Notes: a model not told the origin generated them from the letters alone. A stretch of DNA of 64,000 nt from Sclerodactyla briareus (GCA_026419785.1 JAODTK010003821.1:352763-416762); one strand, 5' to 3'; shown: positions 1 through 11,245, counted from the first letter of the stretch. Program-made: numbers and translations.

Positions 1-45
1 GGTAGTCCACAAGCCTTTTCGGGTCATGTCCAACACGATATACTC
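1..45 (-). CDS. CHUK/IKBKB-like: IKK exon: start of the ubiquitin-like domain (runs off the window)
   Basis: A polypyrimidine stretch ending in TTGCAAG precedes an open frame reading EYIVLDMTRKGLWTT, cut by the window edge. Read after the previous exon (ending VKEIVATQ) it matches the point in IKK kinases where the kinase C-lobe passes into the ubiquitin-like domain (pattern ILN-LVHILNM in vertebrates). The phase is 0 on both sides. The weak acceptor and short length limit certainty, but position, phase and similarity agree. Confidence 0.65.
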
Positions 46-189
46 CTTGCAAGAAAACAAAAGTTCAAGAAAATGAGGATAGTTGATATCAATTAACACA
101 AGGCTAGTTCTTGACAGTCTTTTATGAGTGAAAACTGACACACATTCTCTGTGCTGACCCAATAACTCAATGATGGGCCTGACCTAAGG

Positions 190-935
190 AACTGTTGTCG
201 TATGTTAAGCGGCGTTTCCATGCACGCGGGAGGGCGGGTCGGCGTCTAAAATCGCTCATCATTATCTCAATTGAGGCCGTTTCCCCGTGCCCCTTGGCGT
301 CGGAGGGGTAGCTTTTTCCCCTCAATCGGTCTTTACCTTTTTTTTTCCCCCACCGGGAGTTCGTAAGCGATTTCCAGATTCCCTGCAATCTTACCGGCTA
401 TTGTTAAGCCAGATAATGGAGATAGAAGGAAATTTCATGTTCAAATAATGTTCCAAACAACATTCAATACCTGGTTTGTTCACACTCAGGATGAGATTTT
501 TTATAAAGATTGCTCTTTTTTAATCCGGCCACACACCTCTTATTTAACACAACTGGTTAAAACCATTGATTATGTCAAGTAGTTGCTAAATAAAATCTCT
601 CCAAACCTGTCAATTGTGCAGTTTTAATCGTTGGCCCTATATCGTTGACATTTAGAACAACGGTTTTCATAAAATAAAACCGGGTGTTTAGTCTTAAAAC
701 ATATATGCCGTCAGTGTTTGAATAACTAATCATAACCTACTAGAATAATAGCTACAAATCGTTTCCTTAATAGCGCATATCCACACTAAAAGTGAAAGAG
801 GTGCGTGACTTCGAGAAACCTGCCCCGCCGCGTCCCCGCCCGCGTGCCTGGAAACGGTCACGTCGCATTGCCGGTCCCCCTCACTACCGCCCTCGTGCAT
901 GGCAACGCGGCTTTTTCGAATATAGTAAGTTTGGT
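190..935. repeat. possible decayed inverted-repeat element with GC-rich ends
   Basis: The left block has 'gcggcgtttccatgcacgcg' near 209. The reverse complement of the right block has 'gccgcgttgccatgcacgag' near 911. The arms are short and diverged, and the AT-rich centre is unremarkable. It could be a MITE or just two copies of one CpG-rich repeat. Confidence 0.3.
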
Positions 936-1000
936 AACATTGTTCCAGGTGGCTAGTAATCACTCCTAGACATGGCTGAATTGTCAGCTAGTCTGTGTTC

Positions 1001-1081
1001 CAGTGCAACTAAGGGCCACATCAAAATCTAACCTACAGACACCAACTACTCAACCTAGGCTGGGGGCCCTTAGCTGCACTG
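1001..1081. repeat. 16-17 bp inverted repeat (hairpin)
   Basis: The segment 'agtgcaactaagggcc' at 1002 is mirrored by 'ggcccttagctgcact' ending at 1080, with one mismatch and a loop of about 45 bases. It could be a small foldback element; no transcription signal is visible. Confidence 0.5.
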
Positions 1082-1333
1082 AAACCACCACTTCCAATCA
1101 CTCAGGTCTCCTTCAGGAAGTGAGTCATTCCCCCCTCCCCAACCCCCTGAGGTACCCACAATAGCTTTTTCCAACCAGGGACTTTGAATGAAGAATGGAA
1201 GGGACAGTGAATGAACAGGAGTCATTGGGTCATCCAATATATTTTAGCAGTAGAACATTAATGCATAGTTTTCATATTTAATATCATAGTCATCATTCAG
1301 CTACAGTTTGGTTACCTGAGGTGATGGGGGCTA

Positions 1334-1585
1334 TGTCAATGTTCCCGGGGTTCCATGTTCCTGAGTTCAATGTTCCTGAGGTTTAATGTTCCCACCTCAG
1401 GAACATCAGACCCCGAGGAGAACATTGAACCTCGTAAATTTGGGTATCATTGAACTTATACGAAACGGGGGACTCGAACCCCGGGAACATCAAACCTTGT
1501 AAACTCAGGTGCCATTAAAACTTATACACAAACGGGGAACATCGAACCCCGGGAACATCGAACCTCTGGAACATCAGACCCCGGA
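1334..1585. repeat. clustered 15-bp repeats in opposite orientations
   Basis: The motif GGAACATCGAACCCC and close variants occurs about six times from 1400 to 1585. Its reverse complement (for example 'ggggttccatgttcc') occurs three or four times from 1334 to 1395. A 60-bp part of the forward section is itself duplicated ('cttatacgaaacggggga' near 1456 and 'cttatacacaaacgggga' near 1530). The whole forms a large imperfect palindrome. Confidence 0.6.
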
Positions 1586-1789
1586 ACAGCGAGTAGAACC
1601 CTTACCCAATACCATAACATGATTATCTACATGCTAGTATAGGCCCTCCACATCCTTCTAATCAACAGTCATCATATTTAGAAGGGGTATAACCTACACA
1701 ACACACATACACAACATTGCACACCAGTAGATTTGCATTTGCGTAGATTTCATTTTTACCTCTGGCCTCTGGCAATAAAAGAAGCTTAC

Positions 1790-2037
1790 CTGTGTAGCGA
1801 CTATCTCTTTCACCATGCCATAAACCAGTGGTGTTCTTGTATTGCCCATCCTCTGCCCCCGCCTGTCCCTCTTCATTGGATCAAGAAGGAGCATGTGCTT
1901 CAGCCACACCTCGAAGACTTCCGAAAATTCCTGGAAATGGCAGTCAAGAGCATCGGTCAATTCGTTCTTAACAATGGAACATGTAAAGTGTGAGAGCCTA
2001 TCAGAAACCTGAAGCAACCAATCGTACTCTTCCATAT
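1790..2037 (-). CDS. CHUK/IKBKB-like: IKK exon: end of the kinase C-lobe
   Basis: The exon is bounded by acceptor AAACAG/AT and a consensus donor ACACAG/GTAAGC. It reads MEEYDWLLQVSDRLSHF, then FSEVFEVWLKHMLLLDP and MKRDRRGQR, ending VKEIVATQ. The block with two spaced hydrophobic residues, W-L, H-M-L and D-P-x-x-R is the C-terminal alpha-helix region of IKK kinase domains (W-L-x-x-M-L-x-x-x-P-x-x-R). It begins with two bases of a split codon and ends in phase 0; both fit its neighbours. The stretch before the W-L motif is longer than in vertebrate IKKs. Confidence 0.8.
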
Positions 2038-2167
2038 CTGTTTTCTACAGCCGGAAACTTCTCGACAAAACACATATGACCTATTGATGCAGTCTGTGGC
2101 TGCTCAAGTCACCTTTTGCCTAGCATTACAACGTTGATCATAAGTTTTCTGGGATGGAGGCGCTAAC

Positions 2168-2265
2168 TTGCATGGTTGGCATCAGGTTTGCCCATTTTTG
2201 GGGCGTAGAGCTCTTCCCAGTCAATATAAGAAATCTGTGCTCTCATGACTTTTTCACCCCAAATT
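2168..2265 (-). CDS. CHUK/IKBKB-like: IKK exon: after the C-lobe Trp, with W-G-E-K-V motif
   Basis: After acceptor ATATCACAG the exon reads IWGEKVMRAQISYIDW and ends KPDANHA at donor GCAA/GTTAGC. W-G-E-K-V corresponds to the conserved W-H-E-K-V of IKK kinases. It starts with one base and ends with one base of split codons, which matches the next exon's two-base start. Joined to the preceding exon as annotated, the split codon would be TGA, so either the upstream boundary is slightly different or a base is wrong. Confidence 0.65.
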
Positions 2266-3221
2266 CTGTGATATTCAATGCAAAAAGCAGGCCTATCACC
2301 TGACAGAAAATTGCACATGCAAGTCACCTGGATATCAGAATATATATTATACTGAACATTTCTGCACATTTATTCAAATATCATGACTTCTAAGAGAGCA
2401 AAGTGAGCCATTCAAGGACTTCCCAATAACCCTGTGTAACAGCTAGGTAATGGTGCTCAAAATTCCTAGATTTGTTTCAAGAAATCCTCCACCATTTTGG
2501 TTTTCTTGAGGTGCCATTTGCATCTAGTTCTGGTTCCTGCATCATGTGCTTGGAGGTCTCATAGACCCCCCTCTTTTTACCCCTTCACAAAAGGGGGAGC
2601 CCCCTTCTTAAAAATCAATAAGTAGTGCATCAGTGATGGAGTGCTGTTACACAGTGGAATAATTTGTTGTCTCCTCAAATAGCTTTTCAATACAGCGTGG
2701 TCAAACTGCACCTTGAAATCTACACCCAAATTGCGATGCGGTATCGGGGACCCTGAGACAGAAGCTCTGGTTTGGACTTGCAGCCAAGGTACTCTGACCT
2801 GGATGGGAGAGGGGGGGGGGTGCAGGGCGGCAGGAACGATGCCAGTAACATACAAAGGGAACTTGGCACAAAATACTGAAGAAATTGGCACAAGAAGGGT
2901 GGGAATTCTCCGGGGAGATCTCCAACCAAAATCAGTGCACTCCACACTAAGGCAGGAATTCAACCAATGAGTTCAGGTGAATGGGGTCGCCAATTGAGAG
3001 GAGTCAGGTGACTACGGTTGCTGGGGATGCGGCTGTTTCATATTCTGGTACATTTAGCAAGGGCAAGGGCTAATGGTTCACAGGTAATGGGACAACTGCA
3101 GTGAATTCAGAAGACGCTAAGCCAAAAGTCCATAAAAAATGACTATATTAGTGTCAAGACCTACTATGTCATCCAACGATCCATCAAGCAGCCCTAGAAA
3201 TAGAGGATGAAACAGTAAGGC

Positions 3222-3400
3222 GGGAGAATAGTAGAGCGGTATCATGTGTCGCTTGCATGCAACAGGTCCCGGGTTTCAAATTCCAGCCGATCAGCACCGG
3301 GCATTTTTCCAGAAGTGGCTGTACTTGCAGTTCGACAGGCGTGTTCCTGGTTTAGGTCCTGGTCTGCTGTGCGGCAGTGGGCTTGGTAATTTCGGGGGGT
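3222..3400 (+). mobile_element. tRNA-derived SINE-like element
   Basis: A polymerase III A-box-like sequence (AGTAGAGCGGTATCATG, 3230-3246) is followed 24 bp later by a B-box-like CGGGTTTCAAATTCC (3270-3284), the spacing of a tRNA head. The tail beyond 3285 has no recognised partner in this window. The end is uncertain. A 10-bp inverted repeat (aataggttcg ... cgaacctatt) lies just downstream near 3418-3463. Confidence 0.5.
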
Positions 3401-5164
3401 TGTCTCGGGGGCACTTGCAATAGGTTCGTCGGTCGGCGTGAGGCGTCGCCGTTCGAACCTATTCTGCGCCTCAGGTTTGAGAAAGTGGTAAGGTCTGGAG
3501 TTCACTGATCGTCCACGCGGATGGGGACGTAAAATTGCGGTCCCGGGAGCAAGGATTGGTGTCACTCACTCCTGCCTTGTTATCATCTAGCACTAGTCGA
3601 GAAGAGAAGGCGAGTTGTCGCCGCTGCTCATCCACGATCAAAAATTTGGTTAGGGTTCCACGATGAGTCAATTGGCTTCCTGAACCGTAGCAATCAATCC
3701 AATCGAATCAAATCAAATCGTGTATATGAACGCGTAAAGCACAAACCTTGAGATGTTGTTATGTACAGGAAGATTTTCTGAGAAATTACATTGCCTGTTG
3801 GGAGAAGAAGAATATTCTCATAATAGCATTTCACGGAAACCAATAGTGCAGTTTTCAACATGAAGCCTACCTCTATTCAAAGTGTTGGATGGGCCTGTCC
3901 CATATGCACAGCCTTATGGTAGGGTACGGTAGGGTATGGTCCTTAGCTACCACCTACCAAGACTGACCAGTACCATGGAACAACAGGAACAGAATACCCT
4001 CACAGAATACTCCAAAATTATTCAAAAAGCAGAACTTAACAAATTTGTAGTTCCTATTCATGGTCTTGACCAGGAGTCTGGTCTCTCCTTCAATTGGGCC
4101 TAAAACTGGAAAGGTGTTGTACTTTCTTTTTTCCAGAGCTGTTAAGTGTGTGTCAGTGGAGTTAGAATTTAGTGTGATAAACCCCGTTTCAGAGAATAGC
4201 TCTGCACATAGCGTCTTATCCCCCTGCGCGGGCATCTGAAAAAATTCCATACATGCTGGCCAATCTGCCTCAGTATACTCGAACTTTGAGACACTTAACA
4301 TTATTATAGTCCCTAGTTGTTCAGCGATATAATTTCAAATTGGGCTCTTCGTGAAAAGTAACAAGTTGTATATTAGTTTTAGCATTTACCGTATGCTAAT
4401 AAAATCAGAAAACGCGAGCATCCTGCAAAATTTACCACTGTCCCCTTGTCAGTGCCATCCCACGCACGTTCGAAGATTTCTAAGATTGTTGGTAATCTTG
4501 CGTAAAATGGTCCTCTTAACCTTAATGTACAGTGCAATTTCAATTAAGTGAGAGGTGTTGATTGGCTTGCATCTTTGAATTGCAGTCCATTGGTGATATG
4601 TTTCGTTCTGTTCTGAAGGTTCCCATGTTTGTTGGTGACCTACTAGTTTTCAGGAAATAATTTGACAGATTTCCTGCATTTATCTGCTGGAATCAGCTGG
4701 TTTTAATGAAGTTATCGCTACTTTTACACTGACTAATTTGGGAGCGTTGGAGTCACACCGATGTGGCTGCATGAATGAAACGTTGCGATCAGTACAGACA
4801 ATGGTTCATTGTGCAGCACAGTTAAGTCTGAACATCGCAAGGCACTATGTTCGCTATGCCAACAGTTTGAGCACTGGTAGGTATAATCCATCTGCGTTTG
4901 AACAACTAACCACCTATGTCATGGCCAACTAATTGTACATGGATTGGAACGCCATATGGACAGGGACGGCCTGTTAAGAAAGTTATCACGAATGGATAAA
5001 TTGCACAATGCCCTTGCTGTAACTTTGAAGTGGCTTATTGAGCTAGTGGCTTTAAACATATTGCCAGCTGCAGATGTGTAATTGAAAGGGCGCTCTACCA
5101 AAAATATAGGGAAGGGCATATGAGGACTGGCAAGGATAAGAGGTATGGAGAAAACTAGGGTGGA

Positions 5165-5745
5165 GGGGTATGCTGGTACTCATGTTAGTACTGATACTCA
5201 TGTTAGTACTGTTATCGCGTTGGTACTGGTACTCACGTCGGAACTGGTACTCACGTTAGTACTGATACTCATGTTAGTAAGGGTATCATGTTAGTACTGA
5301 TACTCATGTTAGTAAGGGTACTCATGTTATACTGATACTCATGTTATAAGGGTACTCATGTTAGTATGATACTCATGTTTATAAGGGTACTCATGTTAGT
5401 ACCGATACTCATGTTAGTAAGGTACTCATGTTAGTACTGATACTCATGTTAGTAAGGGTACTCATGTTAGTACTGATTACTCATGTTAGTAGGGTACTCA
5501 TGTTAGTAAGGTACTCATGTTAGTTACTGTACTCATGTTAGTAAGGGTACTATGTTAGTACTGATACTAGTGTTAGTAAGGGTACTCATGTTAGTACTGA
5601 TATCATGTTAGTAAGGGTACTCATGTTAGTACTGCTGGTACTGAGTTATAGTACTGGTACTCATATTAGTACTGGCATCGCATTAGTACTGGTACTCACG
5701 TTAGTACTGGTACTCTTGTTAGTACAGTACTAATATTGGTTATCG
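5165..5745. repeat. 17-18 bp minisatellite, roughly 30 copies
   Basis: The unit is GTACTCATGTTAGTAMKG with alternating 'ctgata' and 'agggta' junctions, giving a higher-order pair of about 35 bp through much of the array. Many units have single-base losses. Both edges decay into degenerate GTACTGGTACT copies, as expected for an old array edge. Confidence 0.9.
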
Positions 5746-7547
5746 TACTTGCAGTACTGACGGTATCAATGCACCGTTACCAATACAGGTCCCAGCATGA
5801 TAATACCGAGGCTGTCGGTACAAGCAGTGAGCCATGAACACTGTCAGTTAACATCGCTACCTCAGCATCCATTCAACAAACTATTTATGAACAGAGGCAC
5901 CATGCATTAAATTGCATACATCTGGCTGCATTACTGCTTGTTCATTGTTAAGTCATTCCTTTTGCAAATTGAAAAATTGCAACTAAAGTCAGAAATGGAC
6001 GAATGATTGGGGATTCATTATTCCCCCATGTAGACTTCCACCTACCAATGTAGAACAATCTGTTAATACAACATTAGGCAGCAATTCTTTGATGATGACG
6101 TGATGCAAATCTCATGAGTATTCAGAGGAATTTGTCATACTCAGATTTGCTGTTCACATCCAAATTAATGGTTGTATTCTTTGAGGAAATATGGTATCTT
6201 GCATAAATTTTCCTGCAGAATTTTGCAGCTATTTCAACAGCATTTGCACTGAAGAGGTGAAGTAGAATATTGTGACTCTTTTTTTTTTTCAATTCTTCTC
6301 ACAAAATATTTGCCAGAAGGGAATTACCTCCCAAGTTTTTTTATTTTTCTCATCATCTCAGCTCAAATGAACACTATGCTGATTGGAAATTTCTCCTTGA
6401 TTTTGAGAATCCCTCTCATGGAGAAATCCAGAAAACAACCACCTACTATATTACATTCCTTAACGCTTACACTATTTTGTGGTTAAAATCTTTTCCCGAC
6501 AGTTTTTCCGACAGACCAACGCACTGTGACAGGGAAACGCCAAGCACTGCAGAACACAGCAACTTTTTGGTAATGCAGCAATGTGTGTGATTTTATTAGT
6601 CAGTTGAGACTTCTCTCCTATCACTGTTGAGGCTTAATAAAATGACGGTCCATCCAGGTAATTCATAATAAATGCAGGTTTTGAGAAAGGCTGATTATGG
6701 AGCCTACGAATCATGAAGTGGGTCTGGGTTCTATAATTAAGCTTTGGCCACTGATTCCCTAGCCTGGGCATGCTACTCTATGGATTTTTTTATACTCGAG
6801 TATGTGTTAGGATGCTGAATTAATGATAACACTTTTTTAACATTGACTCATTCAGTACACTACTCACCTAAGCCATATCAATTGCGGCTTTAGCATAAAC
6901 AATACTGCTTGTTTTGAAATGGAAACCACAGTAGCATATTCATTCCAATAAAAGCTCCTGTTCTAATGAAAAAAAGGAATATTTAAATTGAATTCAGGAT
7001 TCAGAATAGAGGCACAGTGTGAATGGAACAACGAATGGTTTGACCTAAAGTTTTGGCGTAATGATGGTTGTCTCCGAAAGCCAGAAAACCAAGAATCGAG
7101 CCCTTATTACATCAACTATGGTGTTCTCTCCCATGGTTGTGATAAATGCATTTCTGCTCCGATTAATTTTGTTTGTACGACATTTATAATATACCCTTCA
7201 ACAAATGCATATCAACCCAACATGAGCAAGTCATCGCTGATACCGCACAACTCTGGCGAAAAGCTAGCAAAACTGCCAAGAAAAGTTTCAAGTTCATCGA
7301 AAGTGATAATTCAATGACAATTTGACTGTCAGAATGTTCAATCAAGGTCCACAGGATGCATTTCCTCTACAAAGATGTATCAAGTCAGTGCATCACAGTT
7401 TCAATATTCGTATTGAATAAAATGCTTAATTTTATTTGAAATTGAATTTAATATACACTTCAGGAGACCCTCAGCATCTAATACTCTTCCTGAATTGGTC
7501 ACCTTACTTCTACAGGGGGTAACACTCACTCTTAGTGGGGGTGTGGG

Positions 7548-7580
7548 AGGGGGGGGGGGGGGGGAGGAGGGGGGCAGAAG
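7548..7580 (+). repeat. interrupted G-rich tract
   Basis: A run of about 20 G is followed by (AGG)-type purine repeats. It is one of more than ten G or C tracts of 9 bases or longer in the window, and may form G-quadruplex or triplex structure. Confidence 0.7.
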
Positions 7581-8891
7581 GAGCAGAAGGATCTTTGGTA
7601 AGGAATTACCTAGCAATTTGGGTTTTGTTGTCTTTTTCAACCATACATATACAGTTGTCCGGCCTGCTGTTGATGCTATTAAACCTGTAACAGAGAATGT
7701 TCAATGTACGTCAGTTGATACAGCACATGAATGGTTAAATATTTATAATAACATTGGCATAAAAGCAAAGACAGTGACCAATGCAACCCCTTGCCCGCAA
7801 GGTTTTAGCTAGTGACCCATCTCGCAATCACTCAAATGAGATGGCCAAAGTTTTCACAGCAGGTCAACCAGGACGGCCAATTTTAGCCCAATGGCTGTCA
7901 TAATAAGCTATTTATTTGGTCGCCAGAATGATAAAAACTTCTACCGACTATCAAGGGTGACTGGAAATGGAAATACTGCAGTAAAACAGTTGTTAGCCAT
8001 CAATTATGTCATTGAGACCCAATCATAAGACCCAGAGATAGGCAAGTGGCTGCCTGAGGTCTGCTTCTGGTTCTTGAGTCCCTTAATATCAAAATTAGGC
8101 AACCAGTCACCCGCATATTAAATATGGAGATGTATCCTTCAAAGTGGGGTACAGTACATATTCCCAAGTGGGACTCTGTGCATGCACTGCTTTAGACCCA
8201 ATGATAAACTGATGAAAAGTTTATGGGAATCAAATATTTTCTAAACCATATTTCGCCATCATTTTCATGTGTTCTAATGCCAAACACTGAGACAAATTCT
8301 TGAACCATGGTACTAAACAGGTCAAGAGTATACAGCGTGAGTGTGTTTCGAAAGTGGTCACAGTAGTGTTCAAAGTGTTCATTTCTTTATCACTATTTAT
8401 AATGTTCAATGCATTTGCGGATCCATGCAGTGTTTGTGTGAGTCATTCTGTGCAGATGGACACCCTAAATTTTAATACTGGCTGAGGCCTTGCTCCCCCC
8501 TCCAGCCCCCCCCTCCAGGCCAATATTAGAGAAGGTGGCTAAACAACTGATACTCACTGCCTGTACCAATGATTATCATTTTACACTGAAACTTCGCACC
8601 ACAAGGGTAGCATGCCAGCAAGTGTGAATATGTGGCACTTTGGCTAGTTATTTTCTGTCAGAAAGGGATTGAAACAATTTTACCAATCATTAATTGACAA
8701 CTAACACCATCTGCTATTGATTTATCAAGTACTAAACCCATAGGTGAAGGGAGGTCAGAAGCAAATATGTTGTAAATGAGTTGACTTGCAAAAGAATTAT
8801 ACCGGAGTTGCTTCCTCAATGTAGGATGAACGTATGTGCTCATTTTCAACAAAGTGATCTGATTGATCTTCAGTAGAGTTGTAATGTGTGA

Positions 8892-8914
8892 TTGTGTGTG
8901 TGTGTGTGTGTGTG
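8892..8914 (+). repeat. GT dinucleotide microsatellite
   Basis: About eleven GT units, almost uninterrupted, within the IKK intron. Confidence 0.85.
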
Positions 8915-9217
8915 GGCAGGAGGGAGGCAGCCCAGTTCATCATGTCATTAAGCAGCCTTGAACTGATTACCTTGTCTAGTGGTCAGGGGAGTGGCTTGCA
9001 AACTTTTCACATTGGCAACTCATTGCAAAGTGATAAGCCTCAGAATAAAATTCTGGGTTATGAATCTTCACACTTCTACCCGTGTCTTGGGGATTTTGCT
9101 TATAGAAAGCTACCACAGGAATGTTGGAGCAGCCACAGACTTGCTATTAGCCATGAAATAAATTGGACCATATACGGCTGTGATGGCAGTGAGAAAAGGA
9201 AGAAAGAAAGTCTTTAC

Positions 9218-9348
9218 CATCCAACAACAGGGTCGTTGTCTACTGGACTAAAAGGACGCCTCCCAACAATCATCTCGAAGCTGAGTATCCCAAGACTCCA
9301 ATAGTCAACGCTCTTACTGTAAGGCCTCTTCTGCAGTAGGTCGGGAGC
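9218..9348 (-). CDS. CHUK/IKBKB-like: IKK exon: kinase subdomains VIII-X
   Basis: The exon starts after acceptor ATGTTAG and reads APDLLQKRPYSKSVDYWSLG, then ILSFEMIVGRRPFSP, ending at donor GGATG/GTAAAG. A-P-D is the A-P-E motif that anchors the activation loop; D-Y-W-S-L-G holds the invariant Asp of the F-helix, and G-x-R-P-F is typical of IKKs. It starts in phase 0, matching the upstream exon, and ends with two bases of a split codon. The frame is open throughout, so this exon looks intact. Confidence 0.9.
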
Positions 9349-9561
9349 CTAACATTTGGTGAGAACAAAAAATTAGATCAGATTGCCAAACTGCAAGACA
9401 AGCCATTGATGAAAGAAATAGCAATAATAACTCGGGCCAACCCTTCTGAAAGAACCTGTTGTGAACTCTTTCAGCTGCTGAAGCTTCAAACAGGTAAACG
9501 GTTTCGGTTTTGGCCATGAAATTGATTCAGATCTATACAGTGCCTGATATGTGGAATCATC

Positions 9562-9976
9562 GAAACAGAACAGGTTTGGAATCTGTGAATTTATGAATAC
9601 TAATATCCCACATGGACTAAGCAACCACCCCAATGCCACGTCAAGCTTCTGGCAATTACACAAATACAGGTTGGCCACCCCATCGCACTTCTCTTTCTGT
9701 CAAAACTTACTTAAGTCAGAAGATACTTGAACGAAAGGTGTCGAAAACGCTGACAAATTCCAGCAAATGTAAGTAAAGAGGTAGAAGCCAGAAAAATGCT
9801 ACTAGGAACAATTTTTGGGCAAATATCTTAGAGCCAAAAAACTCGACGAAGAGACAAATCGCAGGCGAAAAAGAAGTGCGATGGGGTGGCCAACCGGCAT
9901 TTGTGTAATGCCAGAAGCTCTTCGTGGCATTAGGGTGGATGCAAAGTCCAAGTGGGGTAAGTTGAATAAATGAGAT
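9562..9976. mobile_element. short DIRS-type non-autonomous element (two terminal repeats only)
   Basis: The left arm (about 9562-9702) and right arm (about 9853-9976) are inverted copies sharing 'ggttggccaccccatcgcac' and a 'cttctggca-ttacacaaat' core. The outer left end matches the outer left end of the 6.25 kb element at 19396, and the outer right end matches that element's right end. The two outer ends differ from each other in the same way in both elements. The spacer of about 150 bp shows no coding capacity. It sits in the IKK intron between the activation-loop exon and the A-P-D exon. Confidence 0.75.
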
Positions 9977-10333
9977 TGATCCAACATCCCAAAGCACTTA
10001 ACAATTACAACCCTTGGTCATCTGTAACTCATTAAACTCAAACACCCATTCTCAAAACACAATATTACTTCATCAAAGCTGCCACATATGGCACATTGTA
10101 CGTGCCGACCTTACAACACAAATAAACCCAGTCATCAGAAAACGTTTAATTGTATTTCAGATCAAAATAATGTCGCAATGATATATACAATGATTTGCCG
10201 TGTGCCATATCCATCAATAAAACATTTCTGAGCACTATTGTTGAATCTGGATAGTTGGCCTCCTTCAAGATCGATGTGACGCCCTAACACAGGTGGTTAC
10301 AAAGAACCAGGAATCGATACAGACAGCACTTAC
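9977..10333. other. IKK intron, no feature seen
   Basis: AT-rich unique-looking sequence with no recognised coding or repeat signal. Confidence 0.5.
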
Positions 10334-10433
10334 GGCATATTGCAAAGTTCCAGCAAAGGATTGTGGGATACTACCATGGCCGATGTTTTTTGCCCCTTGT
10401 TTAGCATAAACCAGGTCGATATTTGTATTCAAA
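10334..10433 (-). CDS. CHUK/IKBKB-like: IKK exon: Mg-binding and activation loop
   Basis: After acceptor CTTTACAG the exon reads LNTNIDLVYAKQGAKNI, then GHGSIPQSFAGTLQYA, and ends at a strong donor GCC/GTAAGT. I-D-L-V aligns with the I-D-L-G (DFG-equivalent) of IKKs; the Gly is replaced by Val through a single base at 10409-10411. S-I-P-Q-S keeps the S-x-x-x-S spacing of the two serines phosphorylated to activate IKK. G-T-L-Q-Y leads in phase 0 into the A-P-D exon. The Val may be a real variant or a base-call error. Confidence 0.88.
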
Positions 10434-11083
10434 CTGTAAAGAGAGGAGAAAGTAAGGGAGAGAATTTTATTATGAATGGTGGGTTCCTGCTATGAATGAC
10501 TGTTTAAATATTATTTGGCCACAGGGATGGCTTCCATCAAATTATTGTTAGACACCTAACTTGTTTCTTGAGCAGATGCATTACTAAAAATCTTACCAAA
10601 ACTCTCTAAGTATGAAGCAAAACAACGAGTCGGCACCAAAGATGAATGAATGTAGATGTGGGATATGTATACTGCACGTGTATAATTGCCTCACAATCTA
10701 ACTATGGACGAGAACAGTGGATTTAGAGCTCCCAGGGAGAGAATGTTAAACATTTTTAGAGTCCTTGGAAGCTCAGTTGAGCCATATTGTTAGGGTTTAG
10801 TGAACAAAAGATGCAAAGTAGGGTAAACAAATGTGTGCAGGTGTACAGGCATTGGGGGTTCCTGACGAAGGAACTGAAAAAAATTTCCCGAAGTCAATAA
10901 AAGTTCACAACATGACTTCAATATGAGATCCAAGTGATCAAAACATCAAAGTAATCAACAGTTTTGCTGAAAAGTCTAGTTACGGATAGTATGTAAGTGC
11001 ATGTATGTGTATAGATCTGTGTGTGTTGTGGTGTGGTCCCACAGCTTCATTTAGCCCTAGAGTCATTAGCAATAAATGCCCAC
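10434..11083. other. IKK intron, no feature seen
   Basis: No recognised repeat or coding sequence; ordinary AT-rich intron. Confidence 0.5.
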
Positions 11084-11245
11084 CAAATCTCGTCGATCTT
11101 GGGTTCAGGACCTATATTCTCTGCGTTCAGGTCCCTATGGATGATTTCATTCTCGTGGAGATAGTGGAGGCCATCACAGATCTGGGAGAGGATGGTCTTT
11201 ACATCCTTCTGAGAAAATCCATAGCACCTCTCTGGGGGAGAAGAC
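11084..11245 (-). CDS. CHUK/IKBKB-like: IKK exon: alpha-E helix and HRD catalytic loop
   Basis: The exon follows acceptor CCCCTCAG and ends at TTTG/GTGGGC. It reads YGFSQKDVKTILSQICDGLH, then YLHENEIIHRDLNAEN and GPEPKIDEI. H-R-D-L-N-A-E-N is the catalytic loop; the Lys two after Asp in H-R-D-L-K-P-E-N is Asn here. A run of five C (plus-strand G at 11234-11238) is one base too long to keep the frame from the acceptor. Removing one C gives VFSPERCYG, which matches the family, and makes the exon length fit both neighbours' phases. The Lys-to-Asn change needs confirmation, since that Lys is conserved in active Ser/Thr kinases. Confidence 0.87.

Larger units (their letters stand above)
46..1789. 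other. IKK intron, non-coding, with small palindromic repeats
   Basis: No conserved coding signal is seen on either strand. The interval holds two GC-rich blocks in opposite orientation (about 190-390 and 790-935), a perfect-looking hairpin near 1001-1081 and a cluster of GGAACATCGAACCCC-type repeats (1334-1585), each listed separately. Confidence 0.6.
2266..9217. other. large IKK intron, about 7 kb, repeats only
   Basis: No exon-like sequence is recognised. Contents are a SINE-like element near 3220, a 580-bp minisatellite at 5165-5745, an interrupted G tract with GA-rich tail near 7548-7580, a GT dinucleotide run near 8892-8914, and otherwise AT-rich sequence. The open frames here are short and resemble nothing known. 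Confidence 0.6.

Noticed and set aside
5165-5745. CRISPR array
   Set aside because: Units are contiguous without unique spacers, and the genome is animal.
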